Shown: piece by piece, positions 7,204 to 15,270 of the stretch
Numbering within the stretch: position 1 is the first letter of the stretch
How the letters are laid out: every line of letters starts with the position of its first letter
Source: an uncultured Actinomycetes bacterium
GTDB taxonomy: Bacteria; Actinomycetota; Actinomycetes; Nanopelagicales; Nanopelagicaceae
Length of the DNA stretch: 17,779 bases
Direction of reading: 5' to 3'
Assembly: GCA_903822245.1 (NCBI GenBank)
Contig: CAIJOE010000151.1
Coordinates: 1 to 17,779 of the forward strand
Made by a program: the position numbers and the translations under genes
The notes under the pieces: model-generated
The model's input: the letters and a program-made list of their open reading frames with translations, nothing else
Told to the model about the DNA's origin: nothing
Databases searched by the model: none

Positions 7204-8003
7204 TTAAGTAACTCCATCGCCACAGCGATTGCATCACGGTGGGCTTTAACTGCGTGTGTGCGCACACCCCAAACGCCAGCAAGAGCTAAATTTGTCGTGA
7301 GCGCGATTGTTGCGGCTTCTCGATCATCGGGAGAATTTGCACCAAGTAATTCACCGAGAAATTTCTTGCGGGAAGCGCCAATCAGGATTGGATATCCAAG
7401 TAAAGCCAAACGATCTAAGTTGCGAAGTAACTCCCAATTATGTTCAGCTTTCTTTGCAAAACCGATTCCTGGGTCGATGATGATTTGTTCCGCGCTAACG
7501 CCAGCTTTTAGAAGTTCAATTATTCGTTCATCTAATTCATCTTTAACTTCGCTCACAACATCTTCATAGGTCGCATTTGCTTGCATTGCAACTGAATGCC
7601 CTCGCCAATGCATCACGATGTATTGAACTAAAGGATTGCCTGCAATCACTTTGGCCATATCGATATCGGCCAGCCCGCCGCTAACATCGTTAACATAGGT
7701 AGCACCTGCGCCTATGGCTGCTGCTGCAGTGCTTGCTCGCATGGTGTCGATGCTTACGGCAACTCCTAACTCAGCCAACTCAGTTACAACTGGGATGACT
7801 CTGACTCGCTCTTCTTCTTCAGAAACTCGTTCCGCACCTGGCCTAGTTGATTCACCACCGACATCAATAATGTCTACACCTTCGTCAATCATTTCTTTGG
7901 CTCTTAATATTGCAGACTCAAAATCAAAATGTTTGCCACCATCAGCAAATGAATCAGGCGTGATGTTTAGAATTCCCATCACTAAAGTGCGATTTTCAGA
8001 CAT
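7200..8003 (-). CDS. folP: Dihydropteroate synthase
   Basis: Condenses dihydropterin pyrophosphate with p-aminobenzoate to dihydropteroate; the family is the sulfonamide target. In the 267-residue TIM-barrel protein I see GILNITPDSF (10-19), IDVGGESTRPGA (46-57), SIDT (84-87), NDVSGG (105-110), MHWRG (131-135, where many relatives read MHMRG), DPGIGFAK (177-184), GASRKKF (209-215) and RTHAVKAHRDA (248-258). All major pterin- and pABA-binding loops are present. It starts four bases after the folE stop with only a weak A-rich ribosome binding site, so re-initiation after folE is likely. The four-base overlap with folB continues the coupling. Confidence 0.97.
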   Translation of the reverse strand: MSENRTLVMGILNITPDSFADGGKHFDFESAILRAKEMIDEGVDIIDVGGESTRPGAERVSEEEERVRVIPVVTELAELGVAVSIDTMRASTAAAAIGAGATYVNDVSGGLADIDMAKVIAGNPLVQYIVMHWRGHSVAMQANATYEDVVSEVKDELDERIIELLKAGVSAEQIIIDPGIGFAKKAEHNWELLRNLDRLALLGYPILIGASRKKFLGELLGANSPDDREAATIALTTNLALAGVWGVRTHAVKAHRDAIAVAMELLK

Positions 8004-8007
8004 CTTT

Positions 8008-8631
8008 TTACTTATCTAATGAGGTAATCAAACTCATCGCTTCAGCTCGAGTGGCTGGGTGGCGCAGGTGCCCACGGACCGCACTTGTAAGAGTTCTGGC
8101 TTCTGATTTTCTAACTCCGCGCATTGACATACAAAGGTGCTCACAGTTGATGACAACAATTACGCCAGCGGGATCTAATACATCAACCATGGCATCAGCG
8201 ATTTGAGAAGTTAAACGTTCTTGCACTTGTGGCCGGCGAGCATAAAGATCAACGAGTCTGGCTAATTTAGAAAGCCCCGTGATCTGACCTTTCTCTCCAG
8301 GAATATAACCAATATGGGCCACGCCATGAAATGGCGTTAAGTGATGCTCGCAATGTGAAAAATCTTCAATGTCTTTAACGATAACTAATTCACTATGGCC
8401 AATATCAAAAGTTGTCGAAAGAATTTCTTCTGGTGTCTGCCAAAGGCCAGCAAAATTTTCTCGCATTGCTCTTGCCACACGAGCCGGAGTATCACGCAAT
8501 CCATCACGAGTTGGATCTTCGCCAATTGCGTGTAATAACTCTGTTACAGCTCTCTCCGCACGCGCTTGATCAAATTCATTCTTAGCACCACCATCATGTG
8601 GTCCCATAGAAACTGAATTGATATCACTCAC
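8008..8631 (-). CDS. folE: GTP cyclohydrolase I (FolE type)
   Basis: Converts GTP to 7,8-dihydroneopterin triphosphate, opening the folate pathway. Taking the GTG at 8631 as start gives 207 residues, with zinc ligands in HCEHHLTPFHGVAH (Cys94, His97) and NCEHLCMSMRG (Cys167). GYIPGEKGQITGLSKLARLV and QVQERLTSQIADAM also match closely. The frame is open back to an ATG at 8679, but that start would bury 56 bases in ftsH and add a basic stretch not seen in relatives. From the GTG the overlap is only 8 bases and the N-terminus has the length of mycobacterial FolE. Neither start has a good Shine-Dalgarno, so coupling to ftsH is likely. The start is less sure than the identity. Confidence 0.95.
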   Translation of the reverse strand: MSDINSVSMGPHDGGAKNEFDQARAERAVTELLHAIGEDPTRDGLRDTPARVARAMRENFAGLWQTPEEILSTTFDIGHSELVIVKDIEDFSHCEHHLTPFHGVAHIGYIPGEKGQITGLSKLARLVDLYARRPQVQERLTSQIADAMVDVLDPAGVIVVINCEHLCMSMRGVRKSEARTLTSAVRGHLRHPATRAEAMSLITSLDK

Positions 8632-10696
8632 TTGTAGGTTCTGCCTTCTTACGAACTTTCTTGACAGGCTTGTCTTCACTAGCCACTTCTTGAATAACTG
8701 CCGCAGTTGGCTTTGCCGGCGACATTGCTACCGGTGGTTGGTTGGAAGGCTTACGAGTGGTGGATCCAGTCCAGGCTGGGCGCCGAGAAACTTTACGAAC
8801 ACCTTTGAAGATTTGGTTAATTTCATCCTTCAAAACTGTTTCTTTTTCAAGTAAGACAACTACCAATTTATCCAAGATATCGCGATTGGCAACCAAGATC
8901 TCATATGCCTCTTGATGTGCATTTTGAATTAGGTCGTGAATCTCTTGATCTACAACGGCAGCAACAGATTCTGAGTAGTCGCGTTGATGACCGTAGTTCT
9001 TTCCAAGGAATGGTTCTCCCTCTGATATGCCCAACTTAATCGCACCAATTCGCTCAGTCATTCCATATTGCGTAACCATTGCTCGAGCTAGGTTTGTCGC
9101 CTTCTCAATATCATTTGAAGCGCCTGTGGTTGGGTCATGAAAAATCAATTCTTCGGCAGCGCGACCACCAAGTGAATAAGCAAGTTGATCAAGCATCTGA
9201 TTTCGAGTAGTTGCGTATCGATCTTCATCTGGCAAAATCATTGTGTAGCCAAGTGCGCGACCACGCGGCATGATCGTGATTTTATGTACTGGGTCAGTAT
9301 GTGGAAGTGCGTGTGCAACAAGTGCGTGACCACCCTCATGGTAGGCAGTGATTCGACGTTCTTCTTCGGTCATTAGTCGAGTCTTGCGCTGTGGGCCAGC
9401 CATAACACGATCAATGGCTTCATCAAGTGCAGCCGTAGTAATGACCTTTGCATTTTCACGTGCAGTAAGAAGCGCCGCTTCATTTAGAACATTTGCTAAA
9501 TCGGCCCCAGTAAATCCAGGAGTGCGCTTTGCAAAATCTTCTAATTTAACGGATTTAGCAATCGGTTTGTTCTTAGCGTGCACACCTAGAATCGCGGTTC
9601 TTCCTTTCAAATCTGGGCGATCAACTGGAATCTGTCGATCAAAGCGACCTGGACGAAGTAGTGCTGGATCTAATACATCTGGTCGATTGGTTGCAGCGAT
9701 CAAAATGACCTGACCATTTACCTCAAAGCCATCCATCTCGACTAGCAATTGGTTAAGAGTTTGTTCACGTTCATCATGTCCACCACCAAGGCCAGCGCCA
9801 CGTTGGCGACCAACTGCATCAATTTCATCAACAAAAATAATGGCTGGCGCATTTGCCTTTGCCTGCGCAAAGAGATCACGCACTCGTGAAGCTCCAACAC
9901 CTACAAACATTTCAACAAATTCAGAACCAGAGATGGAATAGAAAGGAACACTTGCTTCACCAGCTACTGCGCGAGCAAGCAGAGTCTTTCCGGTTCCTGG
10001 AGGGCCATAGAGAAGAACTCCTTTCGGAATCTTTGCCCCGATATCCTGATATTTCTGAGGTGATGCCAAGAAGTCTTTTATTTCAGTTAGTTCAGCTACT
10101 GCTTCGTCGGCTCCGGCAACATCAGCGAAAGTATTTGTTGGAAGCTCTTTGTTTTGTAGCTTTGCACGAGATTTACCAAATGAAAATACTTTATTTCCGC
10201 CTTGGGCATTTCCCATAAAGAGCAGCAAGAGGAAACCAATTAGTAAGAGTGGTGCCAAGCTCATAAATAGTGAAGCCAAGAAAGATTGAGTTGGGACCTT
10301 TACGTCCCACTCTTTTGGTGGAGGATTACTTGTTAAAAGTTCAATTATTAGAGGTTCTTCACCTGATACGTAGGAAGCATAAACTCGTTGTGAACCCTTT
10401 ATGTATTGACCAGTTTTAAGGATTACTTCAATCTTCTGATCTCGATCAATTACTTTGGCTGATTCAACTTTGCCAGATGAAATTGCGGCAAGGATCTTTG
10501 AAGTATCGGTTTTAACAAATTGAGCACCGCTAGTCGAAATTTTTCCAAAGAGGCTCACTGCTACAAGTGCAGCAATTATCCAAAATAGTGGGCCTCGTAA
10601 AATCTTTTTAGTTTGCGCCTTAGTAGGAACTAACTTCTTGGTTGCAAGTGGGCTCTTCTTTGGTACAACCTTCTTCTTTGATTTTTTTTCGGTCAT
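8624..10696 (-). CDS. ftsH: ATP-dependent membrane zinc metalloprotease FtsH
   Basis: Inner-membrane AAA+ protease that degrades misfolded membrane proteins and regulatory proteins. It has 690 residues. Membrane segments lie near 35-51 and 139-161 with an extracytoplasmic domain between. Next come Walker A GPPGTGKT (231-238), Walker B IIFVDEID (286-293), the second region of homology ATNRPDVLDPALLRPGRFD (335-353), and the zinc site HEGGH (453-457) with the third ligand Asp529 in GASNDIEKAT. HEGGH in place of HEAGH is, as I recall, also found in mycobacterial FtsH. The first 34 residues are a strongly basic extension with 12 lysines, and residues after about 635 form a Lys/Pro/Ala-rich tail. 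ATGA overlaps the hpt stop by four bases. tilS-hpt-ftsH is conserved from firmicutes to actinobacteria. Confidence 0.97.
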   Translation of the reverse strand: MTEKKSKKKVVPKKSPLATKKLVPTKAQTKKILRGPLFWIIAALVAVSLFGKISTSGAQFVKTDTSKILAAISSGKVESAKVIDRDQKIEVILKTGQYIKGSQRVYASYVSGEEPLIIELLTSNPPPKEWDVKVPTQSFLASLFMSLAPLLLIGFLLLLFMGNAQGGNKVFSFGKSRAKLQNKELPTNTFADVAGADEAVAELTEIKDFLASPQKYQDIGAKIPKGVLLYGPPGTGKTLLARAVAGEASVPFYSISGSEFVEMFVGVGASRVRDLFAQAKANAPAIIFVDEIDAVGRQRGAGLGGGHDEREQTLNQLLVEMDGFEVNGQVILIAATNRPDVLDPALLRPGRFDRQIPVDRPDLKGRTAILGVHAKNKPIAKSVKLEDFAKRTPGFTGADLANVLNEAALLTARENAKVITTAALDEAIDRVMAGPQRKTRLMTEEERRITAYHEGGHALVAHALPHTDPVHKITIMPRGRALGYTMILPDEDRYATTRNQMLDQLAYSLGGRAAEELIFHDPTTGASNDIEKATNLARAMVTQYGMTERIGAIKLGISEGEPFLGKNYGHQRDYSESVAAVVDQEIHDLIQNAHQEAYEILVANRDILDKLVVVLLEKETVLKDEINQIFKGVRKVSRRPAWTGSTTRKPSNQPPVAMSPAKPTAAVIQEVASEDKPVKKVRKKAEPTSE

Positions 10697-11244
10697 GAAT
10701 ACATGTGCTTTGCTAATACGCCGATAAAGTCTAAGTTTCGATACTTCTCATTAAAATCAAGGCCGTATCCAACTACGAATTCGACTGGGATATCAAAGCC
10801 AACATACTTAACCGATACGTCAACCTTCGCCGCTTCTGGTTTACGTAGCATGGTAAGGATCTCAACGCTCTTAGCTCCACGCGATTCAAGGTTTGATTTC
10901 AACCAAGCCAAGGTAAGACCGGTATCAACAATGTCTTCAACAATAACTACTTCACGGCCGGTGATATCTCGATCTAGATCTTTAAGAATACGAACAACGC
11001 CACTTGACTTGGTTCCAGAGCCGTAGGATGAAACAGCCATCCAATCCATCTCAATGTGACGTTGAAGTGAACGAGCAAAATCTGCCATTGTCATGACAGC
11101 GCCTTTTAAAACTCCGATAAGAAGTAAATCGCGACCTTCATAATCTTTTTCAACTTGCGTAGCCAACTCTTTCAAACGTGAACGAATTTGTTCAGCCGTA
11201 ACTATTACGCGATCGATGTCAGTACCGGATGTTGCAAGATCCAA
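10693..11244 (-). CDS. hpt: Hypoxanthine(-guanine) phosphoribosyltransferase
   Basis: Salvages hypoxanthine and probably guanine with PRPP, giving IMP and GMP. The 183-residue protein has GVLKGAV (44-50), SSYG (72-75), the PRPP-binding loop VEDIVDTGLTL (102-112) and the family C-terminal block VVGYGLDFNEKYRN (157-170). A TAG lies in frame nine bases upstream, and TTG at 11244 is the only usable start before the conserved region. It lacks a good Shine-Dalgarno and lies 27 bp after tilS. The end overlaps ftsH by ATGA. In Bacillus subtilis HprT and TilS are reported to act together on ftsH expression; whether that applies here is unknown. Confidence 0.95.
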   Translation of the reverse strand: MDLATSGTDIDRVIVTAEQIRSRLKELATQVEKDYEGRDLLLIGVLKGAVMTMADFARSLQRHIEMDWMAVSSYGSGTKSSGVVRILKDLDRDITGREVVIVEDIVDTGLTLAWLKSNLESRGAKSVEILTMLRKPEAAKVDVSVKYVGFDIPVEFVVGYGLDFNEKYRNLDFIGVLAKHMYS

Positions 11245-11271
11245 GGTCGGCTACTTTCTAGAGGTGGGACG

Positions 11272-12231
11272 CTATGAGAGCGAAAGTCTGCCCGAAAATC
11301 GGCCAACCTTCACACCGCCGGGGAGTGAAGTAACCCCCTGGCCATGCCAATCTGTGACTAAAGCCTCCAGGGGTTCAAGGTGATCGGCTGAAAGTGAGCC
11401 TGCAGGGGCTCCAGCTGCATAAACGGCTAGTCGGATTACTCGACTCCTAAGAGCCTTAGGTAGGGCGGCTAGCACCTCAATATCCAAGTTCTTTGGATCT
11501 TGGTCGGCAAAAACCTCGGCGGCCATTTGATCCAAGGCTTCAGAATCTTGCCTCAACAATCTGGCAGAGCGCGATAGCGCTTGCGTAATTCCAGGTCCAA
11601 TCTGAGATTCCATAATCGGCAAAATATTTTTTCTCACACGAACTCGAGTGAACTCTTCATTTAAATTATGAGGATCACTCCAATATTCAATATCTAACTC
11701 ATTGCATGCAGCCATTGTTAATTCTTTATCTAAGAAAAGAAATGGGCGAACATAAATACCATTTTGTTCTGCCATCCCTGACAAAGATTTTGTTCCAGAA
11801 CCCCGAGCCAAGCCAAGCAAAACACTTTCTGCTTGATCATTTTGGGTGTGACCTAGTAGAAATAATTTGGCACCATATGTTTCAATTGCTTGTTCAAAAA
11901 CTTGGTATCTCGCCCTACGTGCCGATGCTTCAAGACCATCAACCATAATTACGTTTGCTTTAGCCAGAAAGATTTCGGTAAAACCAAATCCTTTAAGTTT
12001 TGAAACAGTATCCGCCGCAATTTGAGCCGAGTTAGCCTGCAAACCATGGTCAACGACGACTGGAATAATATTAAAATCATCTTTTGCTTCTAAGTACGTA
12101 GCGCAGGCAAGAGCTAGCGAATCGGCACCGCCAGAAACTCCCACCAATACTTTTTCGTGAAGTTCGAGCTTAGATAACCATGGACGAATTGCCTGTCGCA
12201 ATTCAAGAACTGCTGGGTTATGAGTGCTCAC
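11272..12231 (-). CDS. tilS: tRNA(Ile)-lysidine synthetase
   Basis: Modifies C34 of the CAU-anticodon tRNA-Ile to lysidine with lysine and ATP, allowing AUA decoding. The N-type ATP pyrophosphatase loop SGGADS lies at 33-38, followed by VVDHGLQ (59-65), EASARRARY (101-109) and GHTQNDQAESVLLGLARGSG (127-146). The 319-residue length is that of a compact actinobacterial TilS. The start is GTG with no Shine-Dalgarno. A TAGAGT hexamer sits exactly six bases upstream, suggesting a leaderless transcript that could head the long cofactor cluster. It lies 20 bp after the NlpC/P60 gene and 27 bp before hpt. Confidence 0.95.
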   Translation of the reverse strand: MSTHNPAVLELRQAIRPWLSKLELHEKVLVGVSGGADSLALACATYLEAKDDFNIIPVVVDHGLQANSAQIAADTVSKLKGFGFTEIFLAKANVIMVDGLEASARRARYQVFEQAIETYGAKLFLLGHTQNDQAESVLLGLARGSGTKSLSGMAEQNGIYVRPFLFLDKELTMAACNELDIEYWSDPHNLNEEFTRVRVRKNILPIMESQIGPGITQALSRSARLLRQDSEALDQMAAEVFADQDPKNLDIEVLAALPKALRSRVIRLAVYAAGAPAGSLSADHLEPLEALVTDWHGQGVTSLPGGVKVGRFSGRLSLS

Positions 12232-12237
12232 TGGAAC

Positions 12238-12243
12238 ACTCTA
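12238..12243 (-). promoter_or_regulatory. Candidate -10 element for leaderless tilS mRNA
   Basis: TAGAGT (12243-12238, minus strand) fits the actinobacterial -10 pattern TANNNT and ends six bases before the tilS GTG, the spacing expected if transcription begins at the start codon. No convincing -35 is seen. If real, it would separate the 14-gene cluster from the upstream NlpC/P60 gene. The same geometry occurs at two other starts in this window. Confidence 0.3.
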
Positions 12244-12251
12244 TTAAGAAT

Positions 12252-13472
12252 TTATACTCGGCCGCCAGATGGCATTAAGCCCTTAATGCTGTACATATCG
12301 GAGAAAATAAGGCCAACTTTCTTAGAGTTTGCCTCCCACATCTTGCCTCCGCCTGCATAAATAGTGATGTGGTGAATGTTTTGTACCGATCCATCGTAAG
12401 AGTAGAAAAGCAGGTCACCGGGAAGCAACTGGCTAAATGGAACGCGTTTAGTAGCAACAAAATAGAGCGCCGCATTTAGACGACTCCACTCTGGATATCC
12501 AAGCCCAGCAGAGCGATAAGAGGCATAAACCAAACCTGAACAATCGAATGAATTTGGTCCTTGTGCTCCCCAGACATATGGGTAACGAGCAAGCACTTGT
12601 GTCTTGGCATATGCAACAGCAGCAGCTCGAATTGATTCGGTTGAGCGAATTGTAGATCGACCACTAAATCCTCGATCTGGCCAAACTTTATATTTAACAT
12701 TTGTTGTAGCTGCGATATTTGCATTTGCCTCTTCAAGAAGTGCTAATTGTCGTTGTTGCTCTAATGTGACACGGAAATTCTTTGCTTTAGCAAAATCAGC
12801 CATTAATTGGTTTTGAATCGCTCGTAGTCGATCAACTTCTTTTGCTTGAGCAGCCTTTGCATCGTCAGCAATTTTCTTTGTGTCTGCCACTTTTTGTGTT
12901 GCTGTTACCTGCGCGGCCTTTGTGCGATCTGCCTCTGCCTTGGCCGCCTTGGCTGCAGTTTCTGCTGCTTGGAATCTCTTTAGGGCAGTTGCATTTCCTG
13001 CGCCAAGATTATTTAGAGTTGTTAATCGATCAACTAAATCCTGGGGACCGTTTGCACTTAGTACTGAGTTTATATTTGTAAAATCTCCACCCATTTTGTA
13101 GGCATTTGCCGCCATCTTTCCGATGGTTATATTGGCAGCACTAACCGCTGCTTGGGTCTTTGCAGCATGAACTGCTGCAGCATTTGCATTTGAAACAGCA
13201 ACAGCTAACTCTTTAAGTGCTCGGTTATAGGAAGCGCGAGCTTGATCTGCTAAAGCAGTCAATTGATTTAAAGTCTGGGTGGCTTTGCTTAGTTGCGTGG
13301 CAGCAGCTTTAGCTGCCGCAGCCTTGGCTTCTTCAGCCTTTTTTGCTGCATCAATTTGTTCTTGGGTTGGTGCGGGGGTCTTTGCTTGAGAAGTAGCAGT
13401 GCTTGAAAGCGAGGCCAAAAGAGTTAGTGCTATAACAGCACCAACTGCTTGAGTTATTTTCTTGCGTCGCAT
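12252..13472 (-). CDS. Secreted coiled-coil NlpC/P60 peptidoglycan endopeptidase (RipA-like)
   Basis: Predicted exported hydrolase that cleaves stem peptides of peptidoglycan, as RipA-type enzymes do at cell separation. Residues 1-30 form a signal peptide (basic MRRKK, hydrophobic core, Ala-rich end). Residues about 37-255 are Ala/Lys/Gln-rich with heptad-like coiled coil, resembling the autoinhibitory helices of RipA and PcsB. The C-terminal NlpC/P60 domain spans about 280-400. It contains FDCSGLVYASYR with catalytic Cys311, HHITIYAGGG with His368, and Glu380 twelve residues later, the same Cys-His-Glu spacing I recall for M. tuberculosis RipA. The ATG has only GGGGG nine bases upstream as a ribosome binding site. 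It stands apart from the ABC genes by 92 bp and precedes tilS. Its partners and cellular timing cannot be told. Confidence 0.92.
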   Translation of the reverse strand: MRRKKITQAVGAVIALTLLASLSSTATSQAKTPAPTQEQIDAAKKAEEAKAAAAKAAATQLSKATQTLNQLTALADQARASYNRALKELAVAVSNANAAAVHAAKTQAAVSAANITIGKMAANAYKMGGDFTNINSVLSANGPQDLVDRLTTLNNLGAGNATALKRFQAAETAAKAAKAEADRTKAAQVTATQKVADTKKIADDAKAAQAKEVDRLRAIQNQLMADFAKAKNFRVTLEQQRQLALLEEANANIAATTNVKYKVWPDRGFSGRSTIRSTESIRAAAVAYAKTQVLARYPYVWGAQGPNSFDCSGLVYASYRSAGLGYPEWSRLNAALYFVATKRVPFSQLLPGDLLFYSYDGSVQNIHHITIYAGGGKMWEANSKKVGLIFSDMYSIKGLMPSGGRV

Positions 13473-13559
13473 TGTCTATAGCCCCCAGGGAAGTGGATGA
13501 CTTAAGGATACGCAACGCCATGAGTTATTCCTTGGATATGTAATAAATGGAGATCTATG

Positions 13560-13577
13560 TGTCGCTAATTTGCGACA
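13560..13577 (-). repeat. Short perfect hairpin over the permease stop codon
   Basis: TGTCGC and GCGACA form a 6-bp inverted repeat around a 6-base loop that contains the stop codon of the ABC permease. No run of U follows on the minus strand, so it is not a canonical intrinsic terminator. It could protect the 3' end of the mRNA or be a chance dyad. The rest of the gap to the NlpC/P60 gene (13473-13559) shows no clear promoter to my eye. Confidence 0.3.
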
Positions 13578-14353
13578 TCTCTTCGCTTAAACAGGGCCGC
13601 AGCTATCGACCCTCCAACAAAGATATAAAGCGCGGAAACAAATAGTGAGTGTTGATAAGAAGCAGCTACTGATCCACCTTCACCGATATTTGAAAAATTA
13701 GCAGCTGGAAGCCATTTCATCGTACTTGAAATGACGGCTCCCAGAATATTCTCAAGAATTAGCGACCAGAGCACTCCGATTGAAATAGCACTTATTGGCG
13801 AGCGGAAAAACAACCCAAGAATCATGCCAAGTAGTCCATAACAGATGGTGGCGATAAACAAGTTCAAAGTAGTTTGGCCGAGAAGATGAAGTGCTTGGCT
13901 ACTTCCCCATTTGGTTGTATCAACTTTCGCTTTTCCTGAAAGAAGGTAGGAAAGTGCAATGCTTACTACACCTGCAAAGATAACCATCAAAGCTGCAAAC
14001 AAAGCCATGGAAATAAATTTTCCAAAGAGAATCTTCATCCGAGAAGGTTGTCTAACCAATAGATTACGAAGTGTGCCATAGGTGTATTCCTGAGCAGTTT
14101 GTGAAGCAAAAATACAAAGTGCAACTAACCCAAGAAAAACTCCAACAAGTTTAAAGCCGTAAGTCAATCCTGTTGCTTGGCTAAGTTGTAGAGCTGAAAT
14201 TGATGCACCACGTCTAGTGTTCTGCCCAGAATTAATACGTAAAAAAACCAGTGAGGTAAAGAGCCCAGTAAGTGCTGTAACAGTTGCCAAAGTAGAGAGT
14301 AGAAGAGTTGGGCGGCGAAGTTTGCGTCCTTCAGCAAGTACAACGCTTCTCAT
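13565..14353 (-). CDS. ABC-2 type transporter permease
   Basis: Integral membrane half of an exporter, 262 residues with about six hydrophobic helices, near 17-38, 66-85, 112-135, 158-183, 185-207 and 238-256. EYTYGTLRNLLVRQPSRMK (89-107), after the second helix, is the cytoplasmic coupling-type segment typical of the BcrB/ABC-2 family. The start overlaps the ATPase stop by four bases (ATGA), so the two subunits are translated together. Family members export antibiotics, lantibiotics, lipids or other hydrophobic substrates. Nothing nearby (no biosynthetic gene, no two-component system) identifies the substrate, and proximity to ctaB is not enough to propose a heme-related role. Confidence 0.88.
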   Translation of the reverse strand: MRSVVLAEGRKLRRPTLLLSTLATVTALTGLFTSLVFLRINSGQNTRRGASISALQLSQATGLTYGFKLVGVFLGLVALCIFASQTAQEYTYGTLRNLLVRQPSRMKILFGKFISMALFAALMVIFAGVVSIALSYLLSGKAKVDTTKWGSSQALHLLGQTTLNLFIATICYGLLGMILGLFFRSPISAISIGVLWSLILENILGAVISSTMKWLPAANFSNIGEGGSVAASYQHSLFVSALYIFVGGSIAAALFKRRDVAN

Positions 14354-15258
14354 TTTTGATCCTCAGTCATCTCAAAGAACGTTTCTTCTAGGGTAGGCAT
14401 TATTGGTGAAATTGATTTCAAAGTGATCCCAGAATCAAATGCCAGTCGATTTAAAGTTGCTGACCATTCTGGCGCAGAATTAATATGAAGACTTCCTTCT
14501 TTAACTTGCACGCTGTGCCCACTATCTTCAACAATCTTTACTAATTTTGTTAAATCGACCTCATATTCAGGCGTTGCAACAATTAGCGGAGACTGGGCAG
14601 CTAATAATTCATGAGTTAAACCGGTAAAAATAACTTTGCCAAGTCGAAGCATTACTAAGTGATCACAAATCATTTCCAACTCACTCAAGAGGTGCGAGGA
14701 AACAAATACTGTTGTTCCTGATTTGGAAAGCTCACGAAGTAACTCACGAATTTCTTGAATGCCAGAAGGATCTAAGCCATTGGTAGGTTCATCAAGAATT
14801 AAAAGTTCAGGATTTGGTAGGAGCGCGGCAGCAATACCGAGTCGTTGTTTCATCCCAAGTGAATACGTTTTGTATTTTGATTTTCCTCGCTCTGCTAGCC
14901 CAACTTTTTCTAGCAATTGAGGAACTCTAGAGATTGGAAATCCGCCAAGATCGGCAAGTACCCGCAGATTTTCAGCTCCTGAAAGTGCTGGATAAAATGC
15001 TGGTCCTTCAATCATCGCGCCAACTTTTGGCAAATACTTTTCTGGATGCTTAATACTTTCGCCCAATACCATTGCACTTCCCTGGGTTGGAGTTATCAAA
15101 CCAAGCAGCATTCGAATAGTTGTGGTCTTGCCTGATCCATTAGGGCCAACAAACCCACAAATACTTCCTACGGGAACATCGAAGTGCGCATCAGATATAG
15201 CTGGCCTATCCCCATAAACCTTGCTTAGGCCCGAGACAGTAATTGCACTCTTATTCAT
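14350..15258 (-). CDS. ABC transporter ATP-binding protein (DrrA/BcrA class)
   Basis: Energises the adjacent permease. The 302-residue protein has Walker A GPNGSGKT (38-45), the Q-loop region near 81-90 (AMIEGPAFYP), a signature of the degenerate form YSLGMKQRL (132-140), Walker B LLILDEPTNG (152-161) and the switch histidine in SSHLLSE (187-193). About 90 residues follow the nucleotide-binding domain, as in DrrA/BcrA-type subunits. The ATG has no Shine-Dalgarno. TAAAGT lies exactly six bases upstream and is overlapped by a 15-bp inverted repeat, suggesting a regulated leaderless promoter. The gene starts a two-gene operon separated by 112 bp from ctaB. Confidence 0.93.
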   Translation of the reverse strand: MNKSAITVSGLSKVYGDRPAISDAHFDVPVGSICGFVGPNGSGKTTTIRMLLGLITPTQGSAMVLGESIKHPEKYLPKVGAMIEGPAFYPALSGAENLRVLADLGGFPISRVPQLLEKVGLAERGKSKYKTYSLGMKQRLGIAAALLPNPELLILDEPTNGLDPSGIQEIRELLRELSKSGTTVFVSSHLLSELEMICDHLVMLRLGKVIFTGLTHELLAAQSPLIVATPEYEVDLTKLVKIVEDSGHSVQVKEGSLHINSAPEWSATLNRLAFDSGITLKSISPIMPTLEETFFEMTEDQK

Positions 15259-15264
15259 ACCAAG

Positions 15265-15270
15265 ACTTTA
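15265..15270 (-). promoter_or_regulatory. Candidate -10 element for leaderless ABC transporter mRNA
   Basis: TAAAGT (15270-15265, minus strand) fits TANNNT and is followed by six bases and then the ATPase ATG. TTGCGG lies 15 bp upstream, too close for a standard -35. No Shine-Dalgarno precedes the ATG. Confidence 0.3.

Noticed and set aside
7123..7569. 148-codon plus-strand frame over folB and folP
   Set aside because: Both genes on the other strand carry full family motifs; the antisense product has no recognisable feature.
8632..8679. 16-residue N-terminal extension of FolE
   Set aside because: It would overlap ftsH by 56 bases and adds a basic stretch not found in relatives; the GTG at 8631 fits family length better.
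12275..12736. Two adjoining minus-strand frames inside the NlpC/P60 gene, one with a hydrophobic start
   Set aside because: They read the catalytic domain in a shifted frame. The correct frame is intact through Cys311 and His368, so these are not a split gene.
13473..13564. Riboswitch (for example ydaO/c-di-AMP type) before the NlpC/P60 gene
   Set aside because: The gap of 92 bp is too short and shows none of the conserved helices; only a 6-bp hairpin at the permease stop is present.
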